Source: DAOTVD01 sp034437075
GTDB lineage: Bacteria; Chloroflexota; Anaerolineae; Aggregatilineales; J027
DNA: 12,106 bases
Direction: 5' to 3'
NCBI GenBank assembly: GCA_034437075.1
Contig: DAOTVD010000088.1
Coordinates: forward strand, 1-12,106
Below are positions 1 to 5,399 of the stretch, in pieces. Below the pieces are notes generated by a model. The model searched no databases, was not told the origin of the DNA, and saw only the letters and a list, made by a program, of their open reading frames with translations. Within the stretch, counting starts at the first letter, position 1. Every line of letters begins with the position of its first letter. Position numbers and translations under genes: made by a program.

Positions 1-39
1 AGCCAGACGGGCGGGGTGCGCTGCGCGTTGCCGTATTAA

Positions 40-215
40 GGCTTTTCCAAGTATTTAACTATGCCGCTTGCTTTTGTCGAAAAGGATACCGTCTTGATTT
101 TACCCCTCTCTAGCTCCCCCCGAATTCAGGGGGAGAACTTACTCGTGCGCATAATAACCCCTCCCTGAATTCGGGGAGGGGGATGGGGAGGGGTAATTAT
201 TTTTCTGGAAAAGCC
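40..215. mobile_element. MITE-like element, copy 1 (176 bp, TNA target duplication)
   Basis: This non-coding element is bounded by perfect 10-bp terminal inverted repeats, GGCTTTTCCA at 40-49 and TGGAAAAGCC at 206-215. It is flanked by a direct 3-bp repeat TAA (37-39 and 216-218). The interior holds two GC-rich arms, each centred on GAATTC, that pair imperfectly with each other around a loop of about 22 nt. It differs from the copy at 343-518 by three substitutions and from the copy at 6935-7110 by two. It contains no ORF, so any movement would need a transposase supplied in trans. A 3-bp TNA duplication is known for the IS1031-type group of the IS5 family; linking this element to that group is an inference from the target site only. 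Confidence 0.85.
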
Positions 216-342
216 TAAGCCTCCTCAGTGTAACGATTCACCTATGGCTGTGAAATGGCTGCTTCACGTGCCATATCGTCTGAGAGTAGGTATTTAACAA
301 AGGGCTTAAGACTTTGTTAGCATATGCGGCGCAGGTAGCTGA
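216..342. other. Non-coding spacer between element copies 1 and 2
   Basis: The whole stretch 1-531 lacks a credible gene. Apart from the two 176-bp elements it holds 39 bases at the window edge with no recognisable content and this 127-bp spacer. The only structure I see in the spacer is the hairpin at 295-319. I find no promoter or RNA gene here. Confidence 0.6.
295..319. repeat. Small palindrome TAACAAAG-N9-CTTTGTTA
   Basis: TAACAAAG (295-302) and CTTTGTTA (312-319) form a perfect 8-bp stem around the loop GGCTTAAGA. The core resembles the longer perfect palindrome at 3104-3127, which has AACAAGGGG and CCCCTTGTT arms around the same CTTAAG centre. The two look like diverged members of one small palindromic repeat. 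No function can be read from the sequence, although a hairpin of this kind between genes can mark an RNA end. Confidence 0.5.
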
Positions 343-518
343 GGCTTTTCCAAGTATTTAACTATGCCGCTTGCTTTTGTCGAAAAGGATACCGTCTTGA
401 TTTTACCCCCCTCTAGCTCCCCCCGAATTCAGGGGGAGAACTTACTCGTGCGCATAATAGCCCCTCCCTGAATTCGGGGAGGGGGATGGGGAGGGGTAAT
501 TATTTTTTTGGAAAAGCC
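343..518. mobile_element. MITE-like element, copy 2 (176 bp, TNA target duplication)
   Basis: This is the same element as at 40-215 and 6935-7110, in the same orientation. It has the GGCTTTTCCA (343-352) and TGGAAAAGCC (509-518) ends and its own 3-bp duplication TGA (340-342 and 519-521). It ends 13 bp past the stop codon of the minus-strand RDD gene, so its hairpins lie where that gene's transcript would end and could serve as its terminator. One substitution (T for C at 508, next to the right end) separates it from copy 3. Confidence 0.87.
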
Positions 519-531
519 TGAGTAAACACCC

Positions 532-1851
532 TCATTCGTCTTGCATGTCGGCTTCCAATTCGCGGATGAGCGCCAGAATGGCGGGGTTGAGGTCTTCGCC
601 TTGTTCGTCTTGTTCGTCCGCCAGTTCGCGCAAATCCGCCAGGGCGCGCTCGGGCTGGCCTAATGCCCGGTAAATGAGCGCGCGTTCTAGGCGTGCTTCT
701 TCGAAATCTGGCGCGGCATCTACGGCGCGGTCGGCGTCCTCTAGCGCGTCTTCGGGCTGGCCCAGGGCGCGCAAGACCCGCGCGCGCAACACGCGCGCTT
801 CCAGAAAGCCGGAGCGTTCATCCAGCAGGGCATCCAGCAAGGGCAGGGCCGCCGCCGGATTTTCTTCTTCCTGGAAGGTTTCGAACGCGCGGCTATACAA
901 CGCCACCGCCGGGTCTTCGATGTCGTAGCCTACGCCGACCAGGCTACGCCGGGTTAGCCCTTCGTATTCCACGCCCGGCCCCAGGAAGACATCCGCGCGA
1001 TTGACGATGAAAATCTCGATGCGTTCCACATCTTCGAGTGCGTCTTGATATTGCAGGGTCGTATCCAGCAGGCGATTCACGTAGGGCTGGCAGGTGGCGC
1101 GGTCGCATTCTTCCGGAATCCAGCCTGTGAGGCTCAGGCGGTCGCCCGTGGGCTCGACCTGCACATAAAAAAATAAACTGTCGGTGTTCAGCGCGCGTTC
1201 CAGTTCGCCGAGCGGATTGGCCGAAAAGAGGAAAAAGCCCCCCAGCGCGATAAGCGGCCCCACGCCCAAGAACGCGGCGATAATGCGCGGGTTGACCGGG
1301 TCGCCCTGCGGGGCGCGGATATGCGCTTCGCGGGTGGATTCGTCCAAAGCTACGTAGGACCCCACGAACAAATCGTGGGGGGCTTGGCGCGTGTCATCAT
1401 CAAAGGCGTAGCCGTACATGGTGCCCAGCACGCCCGCCAGCAACACCCCATTCATGATAATCCCTAGCCAGGGTTCAGTCACCAGGCCGGGCAAATTCCA
1501 GTCCAGCAGCATCAGAATCGCGCCGATGGTCACCGAGCGGCGCAACGCGGCGGGGACGCTGAGCGGCTGGCCCTTGGCATCGACCACCCGCAGTTTCATG
1601 ACGCGCTTGCCCGGCGTGCGGCCATCGCCATGGCGCGAGGTAAAAAATGTGAAATAGCCCACCAGAATCGCGAAGCTCACCAGGCGGCCATACGGCCCCA
1701 GCGCATAGAACAGGGGGCCGAGCGCCGCGCCCAGGGCCACATAGGCGGCGAATAGCAATAAAAAGTCGATGGCATCCGCCGCGAAGCGGTTCCAGGCGCT
1801 AGCGATAGCAAAGACGTTGGGTTCTTCAGCAGGTCGTTTGGGCTTGGGCAT
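532..1851 (-). CDS. RDD-domain membrane protein with C-terminal TPR region
   Basis: This 439-residue protein begins with an RDD domain: the signature Arg22, Asp26 and Asp29 lies in the first hydrophobic segment, the conserved GRTPGKRVMKLRVVD stretch at 77-91, and the closing APHD motif at 157-160. Hydrophobic segments lie at about 27-49, 55-71, 107-118, 130-148 and 190-210. After the last one comes a domain of about 100 residues I do not recognise, with Cys249 and Cys254 close enough to bridge. Residues 315-410 form about three TPR-like helical pairs (ALGQPEDALEDADRA and ALGQPERALADLREL recur), and the tail is acidic. RDD proteins are mostly uncharacterised, and some are linked to ion transport or membrane biogenesis; no substrate can be assigned. 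The ATG at 1849-1851 has only a weak upstream purine signal. The gene diverges from the metal ABC operon. A TATAGT on its strand (complement of 1887-1892) could be a -10 box, but the matching -35 is poor. Confidence 0.88.
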   Translation of the reverse strand: MPKPKRPAEEPNVFAIASAWNRFAADAIDFLLLFAAYVALGAALGPLFYALGPYGRLVSFAILVGYFTFFTSRHGDGRTPGKRVMKLRVVDAKGQPLSVPAALRRSVTIGAILMLLDWNLPGLVTEPWLGIIMNGVLLAGVLGTMYGYAFDDDTRQAPHDLFVGSYVALDESTREAHIRAPQGDPVNPRIIAAFLGVGPLIALGGFFLFSANPLGELERALNTDSLFFYVQVEPTGDRLSLTGWIPEECDRATCQPYVNRLLDTTLQYQDALEDVERIEIFIVNRADVFLGPGVEYEGLTRRSLVGVGYDIEDPAVALYSRAFETFQEEENPAAALPLLDALLDERSGFLEARVLRARVLRALGQPEDALEDADRAVDAAPDFEEARLERALIYRALGQPERALADLRELADEQDEQGEDLNPAILALIRELEADMQDE

Positions 1852-1935
1852 GGTGGTCTGTGGTCTGCATATGCGAAAACGCCCCTACTATACCGGATTC
1901 GAGGGCGAATACCATCCCCCTAGTTTTCATCAAAC

Positions 1936-1947
1936 TCTAAATTTAGA
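1936..1947. promoter_or_regulatory. Palindrome TCTAAATTTAGA, possible upstream operator
   Basis: A perfect 12-bp palindrome lies just upstream of the -35 box of the metal operon. It shares the CTAAA/TTTAG half-sites with the inverted repeat at 1964-1979, and the octamer ATTTAGAT occurs in both regions (1941-1948 and 1963-1970), 22 bp apart, about two helical turns. That spacing would suit cooperative binding by one regulator. It also lies in the upstream region of the divergent RDD gene. The regulator is not identified. Confidence 0.5.
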
Positions 1948-1952
1948 TGCTC

Positions 1953-1981
1953 TTGAAAAAATATTTAGATAAACCTAAAAT
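1953..1981 (+). promoter_or_regulatory. Sigma-70-type promoter of the metal ABC operon
   Basis: TTGAAA (1953-1958) is followed by a 17-bp spacer and TAAAAT (1976-1981), each matching the consensus hexamer at five of six positions. Transcription would begin near 1988 and leave a leader of about 55 nt before the ATG at 2045. The leader holds a short hairpin (CGTGCT at 1997-2002 with AGCACG at 2006-2011) and a GAGGT ribosome-binding site at 2034-2038. Confidence 0.65.
1964..1979. promoter_or_regulatory. DtxR/MntR-type operator candidate (TTTAG-N6-CTAAA)
   Basis: TTTAGATAAACCTAAA is an inverted repeat with intact 5-bp outer half-sites (1964-1968 and 1975-1979). It lies in the spacer and runs into the -10 box of the promoter at 1953-1981. 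Operators of the metal-dependent DtxR/MntR/SirR/IdeR families are built on similar TTAGG...CCTAA half-sites. A repressor bound here would block RNA polymerase. The family assignment is inferred from motif likeness and from the downstream metal transporter; no separate regulator gene is in the window. Confidence 0.5.
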
Positions 1982-2044
1982 AAAAGCATATCCATTCGTG
2001 CTGCAAGCACGTCTATACTAAAGCCAATTAACTGAGGTAGAGCG

Positions 2045-3070
2045 ATGAAGAACATACGAATAATGCTGATGATGGTTTTGCTCCTGGCTCTGGCTGGCGG
2101 CGTCGCCGCCCAAGATGACACCCTGGCGATTGTGACCACCACCACCCAAGCCACCGACCTAGCCACCATCCTGACCGAGGGCGCCGAGGGCGTGGAAATC
2201 ACCGCTTTGATGGGCGCGGGCGTCGATCCGCATTTGTACCAACCCACCGAAGCCGACATCGTGGCCATGAACGAGGCCGATATGGTGGTTTATAATGGCC
2301 TCAATTTGGAAGGCCAGTTCGACGCTATTTTCGCCAGCCTGGGCGAACAAGGCGTGACCATTTATGCGCTCAGCCGCCCGGTGCAAAACGCTGGTTTCAT
2401 CATCGGCGCGTTTGAGGCAGAAGCCGCCGCCGAAGGCACCGACGATCCGCATTTTTGGTTCGACCCGCGTAATTGGGAGATCACCGCGCTGGATATGGCC
2501 GAGACATTGGCCGAGCTTGATCCTGATAACGCGGACGTGTATAACGCGAATGCCGAAGCGTATGTCGCGCAGTTGCGCGCGTTGTACGACTGGGCCGACG
2601 AAGGTATGCGCGCCGTCCCTGGCCAGCAGCGCTATCTGGTGACCTCGCACGATGCCTTCCAGTATTTCGGCGCGGCGTTCGGCTGGCGGATGGCGGCCAT
2701 CCAGGGCATCAGCACGGCGGACGAAGCCGGGGTTGGTGACATCCAGCAAACCGTGGATTTTGTCATCACGAACGAGATTCCGGTGCTGTTTGTGGAAAGC
2801 AGCATCGCGCCGGATACGATTCAGGCTGTCGTGGAAGCCGTCGAGGATGAGGGTGGCCAGGTGCGCGTGGGCGTCCGCGAGTTATATTCCGATGCGATGG
2901 GCGAGCCGGACACCTTCGGCGGCACCTTCGTGGGGATGATCGCGGAGAACGTGCTGACCATTTTGCAGTCCTACCAATGCGCCGGCGTAGAGATTAGCAT
3001 CCCCGACTGGCCAGAAGACCGCAGCCCGACCCCGCCCGATGACCTGCTGATGGTCGATTGCGAGGCGTAA
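2045..3070 (+). CDS. Metal ABC transporter substrate-binding protein (TroA/ZnuA family)
   Basis: This 341-residue protein captures a divalent metal outside the cytoplasmic membrane and hands it to the permeases encoded downstream. Residues 1-22 form a signal peptide (hydrophobic core followed by GGVAAQ). The cluster A-I binding fold shows the expected ligands: His63 in GVDPHLY, His136 in DPHFWFD, His202 in TSHDAFQYF and Asp283 in LYSDAMG. QGISTADEAG (220-229) and FVESSI (249-254) are further family landmarks. His at the third position favours a TroA- or ZnuA-type site over the Glu seen in PsaA/MntC proteins, so Zn2+ or Mn2+ are both possible. There is no lipobox Cys at the signal-peptide end, unlike many monoderm binding proteins. 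Cys312 and Cys339 in the C-terminal tail may form a disulfide. The start is set by GAGGT at 2034-2038. It is the first gene of the metal operon. Confidence 0.93.
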   Translation: MKNIRIMLMMVLLLALAGGVAAQDDTLAIVTTTTQATDLATILTEGAEGVEITALMGAGVDPHLYQPTEADIVAMNEADMVVYNGLNLEGQFDAIFASLGEQGVTIYALSRPVQNAGFIIGAFEAEAAAEGTDDPHFWFDPRNWEITALDMAETLAELDPDNADVYNANAEAYVAQLRALYDWADEGMRAVPGQQRYLVTSHDAFQYFGAAFGWRMAAIQGISTADEAGVGDIQQTVDFVITNEIPVLFVESSIAPDTIQAVVEAVEDEGGQVRVGVRELYSDAMGEPDTFGGTFVGMIAENVLTILQSYQCAGVEISIPDWPEDRSPTPPDDLLMVDCEA

Positions 3071-3079
3071 GCATCTCTG

Positions 3080-3140
3080 TGCTGAACCCCTCTTAGTAAG
3101 ACTAACAAGGGGCTTAAGCCCCTTGTTGCCTCGTTCAGCA
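3080..3140 (+). promoter_or_regulatory. Nested intergenic hairpin after the binding-protein gene
   Basis: A perfect 24-bp palindrome (3104-3127; arms AACAAGGGG and CCCCTTGTT) is enclosed by an outer 8-bp stem, TGCTGAAC (3080-3087) with GTTCAGCA (3133-3140). The segment CCCCTCTTAGT (3087-3097) can also pair with ACTAACAAGGGG (3101-3112), which would compete with the palindrome. No T-run follows, so it is not a classical terminator. A hairpin here would be expected to stabilise the upstream message or reduce read-through, giving more binding protein than membrane components. That role is inference. Confidence 0.55.
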
Positions 3141-3216
3141 CTTGACGTTTCTATTCTGAGGCGAGGCAGAGGGGGGGGCGAAGAACGCATATATGATGAT
3201 GACAGGAGGACAGCCC

Positions 3217-3990
3217 ATGTCCCACACGAACACCCTCCAAGAACCAACCGCGCTGAGCGTGGATGATCTGACCGTGGCGTATAACAGCAAGCCCGCCATT
3301 TGGGATGTCGATTTGGAAGTGCCCGAAGGCGTCTTGATGGCGATTGTCGGCCCCAACGGCGCGGGCAAAAGCACCTTCCTGAAGGCGGTCTTAAATCTGG
3401 TGCCGCGCGCGGCGGGCACGGTGCGTTTTTATGGCAAACCCTACGCTCAGGCGCGCTCCCTGGTGGGTTACGTGCCCCAACGCGGCAGCGTGGATTGGGA
3501 CTTCCCGACTTCGGTGCTGGATGTGGTCATGATGGGCTTGTATGGCAAGCTGGGTTGGTTCCGCCGACCAGGCAGCCGCGAGCGTGACCTGGCCTTGCAT
3601 GCGCTGGATCAAGTCGGCATGGCGGACTACGCCGGGCGGCAGATTAGCCAACTCTCCGGCGGGCAACAACAGCGCACCTTTTTGGCCCGCGCCTTGGTGC
3701 AAGATGCGCAAATCTACTTCATGGACGAACCTTTCGCGGCGGTGGATGCCGTCACCGAACGCGCGATTGTGGACATCCTGCGCGAACTGCGCGCCCACGA
3801 CAAAACCGTGCTGGTCGTGCATCACGATTTGCAAACGGTCGCGGATTATTTCGATTGGGTGGCGCTGCTGAACGTGGAAATCATCGCCAGCGGCCCCACG
3901 AGCGCGGTCTACACGCCGGAGAATCTGCGCCGGACATACGGCGGGCGTGTGGCGCATCTGCACGAAAGTCAGATCGGCACCGGAGGCTGA
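3217..3990 (+). CDS. Metal ABC transporter ATP-binding protein
   Basis: This is the cytoplasmic ATPase that drives metal import. With the start at 3217 it has 257 residues: Walker A GPNGAGKST at 45-53, Q-loop in VPQRGSVDWDFPTSV (86-100, a sequence typical of Mn/Zn/Fe systems), signature LSGGQQQR at 146-153, Walker B IYFMDEP at 166-172 and the H-loop His203 in VVHHDL. All catalytic positions are intact. An in-frame ATG lies 24 bases upstream at 3193, but AGGAGGA at 3204-3210 sits six bases before 3217, which makes 3217 the better start. The gene ends three bases before the first permease, so the two are probably translationally linked. Confidence 0.93.
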   Translation: MSHTNTLQEPTALSVDDLTVAYNSKPAIWDVDLEVPEGVLMAIVGPNGAGKSTFLKAVLNLVPRAAGTVRFYGKPYAQARSLVGYVPQRGSVDWDFPTSVLDVVMMGLYGKLGWFRRPGSRERDLALHALDQVGMADYAGRQISQLSGGQQQRTFLARALVQDAQIYFMDEPFAAVDAVTERAIVDILRELRAHDKTVLVVHHDLQTVADYFDWVALLNVEIIASGPTSAVYTPENLRRTYGGRVAHLHESQIGTGG

Positions 3991-3993
3991 GCC

Positions 3994-5322
3994 ATGCAAT
4001 CCATGAGCGCTGAAGATCGCCAGGTGTATGGGCTCATCGTTGCCGTGCTGGTGGGGGGGGCCTTGTTCATCCCCTTTAGCACCTTGGTGCTGGGTGTCGA
4101 TTACGATTATACGTTGCGCACAGTGGCCCTGGGCGGCTCGGTGTTGGGCATGGTGAGTGGCGTCTTGGGCTGTTTTGCGGTGCTGCGCCACGAAAGCCTG
4201 ATGGGCGACGCGCTCAGCCATGCGGCCTTGCCGGGTGTGGGGGTCGCGTTTTTGCTGGCCGGGCGCGACCTGGGCGCGTTGCTCATCGGCGCGGGGCTGG
4301 CCAGTTGGCTGGGCGTGCAGTTCATCCGCGCGGTGATGCATACCACGCGCATTAAGCAAGACACCGCCATGGGGATCGTCTTGGCGGCCTGGTTCGCGGC
4401 AGGTATCGCCCTGCTGACTTACATCCAGGGCCGCGCGGACGCCAGCCAAGCGGGCTTAGATGCCTTCATCTTTGGGCAAGCGGCGGCCATGGTGCGCAGC
4501 GATGTCGAACTCATCAGCGTGGTTGGGCTGGCGTCGTTCATCATCCTGGCCCTTTTTTGGAAGGAATTTAAGCTGGTTACGTTTGACGCGGCGTTCGCGC
4601 AGGCCAACGGCTATCGCGTGGGGTTTTTCAATGGCTTGCTCTCGACGCTGATTGTCATCGCGATTGTGCTCGGCTTACAATTGGCGGGCGTCATCCTCAT
4701 GGTGGGGATGCTCATCGCGCCTGGCATTGCGGCCCGCCAATGGACGCATAAGCTCGACCAAATGGTGATTCTGGCGGCGTTGTTTGGCGCGTTCGCGGGG
4801 GGCGTGGGGGCGGTGCTCAGCGCGCTAGACGCGAATCTGCCGACCGGGCCGATGATTATCGTGGTCGCGTTCGGCGTCGTGATGGTCTCGCTAGCCTTCG
4901 CGCCCGACCGAGGGATTCTGTGGGCCTGGGCCCGCCAACGCACCGACCGGCGGCGCTTCGCGGCGCAAACCGTTTTGCGGGATGCGTATAAATACGCCCT
5001 GGCGCACGGCACCGCCTACCATCCTGTGCCGGATGGGCTTATCCGAGGCGTGGGCGGCGCGGCGGCGGCGACCGGGCTAGAGCAACTCGCGCAGGATGGC
5101 TACCTGAAGGCCGTCGGCGATACGTGGCAATTGACCGCAACGGGCGCCGAACTCGCCGCGCAGGACGCGCATAACCAGCGCCTATGGGACGTGTATCGGC
5201 AGTATGGCGACGAACTGAAGCTGCCGCTCGTGCAAGAAGACCGCCAACGCGATATTCACGAGGTCTTGCCGCCGCCGCTGGTCGAAAAACTGGAACGGAA
5301 ATTACAAGGGGGCGCACGCTGA
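3994..5322 (+). CDS. Metal ABC permease fused to a DtxR-like C-terminal domain
   Basis: This 442-residue protein is the first of two membrane subunits of the metal importer. Residues 10-305 form the ABC-3 permease, with about eight or nine hydrophobic segments. Landmarks include the LRHESLMGDALSHAALPG region (64-81) and VILMVGMLIAPGIAA (233-247). From residue 310 the protein becomes soluble: a winged-helix-like unit (about 320-392, with GLEQLAQDGYL at 361-371 and LTATGAELA at 380-388) and then a helical stretch (393-438, ending IHEVLPPPLVEKL) that resembles the dimerisation region of DtxR/MntR repressors. Usual ABC-3 permeases end near residue 280-300, so the tail is an addition. Similar fusions are known among bacterial Mn/Fe permeases. 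GGAGG at 3982-3986 sets the start. Its stop overlaps the ATG of the next small ORF (TGATG). Confidence 0.9.
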   Translation: MQSMSAEDRQVYGLIVAVLVGGALFIPFSTLVLGVDYDYTLRTVALGGSVLGMVSGVLGCFAVLRHESLMGDALSHAALPGVGVAFLLAGRDLGALLIGAGLASWLGVQFIRAVMHTTRIKQDTAMGIVLAAWFAAGIALLTYIQGRADASQAGLDAFIFGQAAAMVRSDVELISVVGLASFIILALFWKEFKLVTFDAAFAQANGYRVGFFNGLLSTLIVIAIVLGLQLAGVILMVGMLIAPGIAARQWTHKLDQMVILAALFGAFAGGVGAVLSALDANLPTGPMIIVVAFGVVMVSLAFAPDRGILWAWARQRTDRRRFAAQTVLRDAYKYALAHGTAYHPVPDGLIRGVGGAAAATGLEQLAQDGYLKAVGDTWQLTATGAELAAQDAHNQRLWDVYRQYGDELKLPLVQEDRQRDIHEVLPPPLVEKLERKLQGGAR

Positions 5323-5399
5323 TGACCGTTTTATATACCCAGCCCACGCATGGCATCATTCGCCAGAAACAGTCGCTGCTACGAGGAGGCGCACGCTAA
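5322..5399 (+). CDS. 25-codon small ORF bridging the two permease genes
   Basis: This ORF begins inside the TGATG that ends the first permease and ends inside the TAATG that starts the second, overlapping each by one base. AAGGGGG (5306-5312) lies nine bases before its ATG. The product would begin MTVLYTQPTHGIIRQ and end LLRGGAR. The same GGAR ending closes the upstream permease, because GGCGCACGCT recurs at 5311-5320 and 5388-5397 immediately before each start. It may be a coupling peptide that carries ribosomes into the second permease, or a relic of a duplicated gene boundary. No conserved domain is visible, and translation is unproven. Confidence 0.4.
   Translation: MTVLYTQPTHGIIRQKQSLLRGGAR

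Noticed and set aside
40..518. Short CRISPR-like array from the repeated units
   Set aside because: The repeats are 176 bp long with inverted ends and target duplications, only two are adjacent, and no cas gene is present.
339..521. 5-bp CTNAG target duplications for the 176-bp element
   Set aside because: They fit copies 2 and 3 (CTGAG, CTTAG), but copy 1 has TTAAG on the left and CTAAG on the right. A 3-bp TNA duplication is exact in all three, and the extra bases can be assigned to the inverted ends.
3142..3147. TTGACG as the -35 box of an internal promoter for the ATPase gene
   Set aside because: No acceptable -10 sequence is present 16-18 bp downstream.
3193..3216. Upstream ATG for the ATPase gene
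   Set aside because: The strong AGGAGGA at 3204-3210 lies inside this extension and points to the ATG at 3217.
4053..4060. G8 tract early in the first permease, and another at 3171-3178 before the ATPase, as phase-variation sites
   Set aside because: Such runs are expected by chance in GC-rich DNA, and the frame is intact. Nothing else indicates slippage control.
3391..4449. 352-codon open frame on the minus strand
   Set aside because: It lies opposite the ATPase and first permease, and its low-complexity His/Gln-rich translation is what GC-rich codons give on the reverse strand. No domain or ribosome-binding site supports it.
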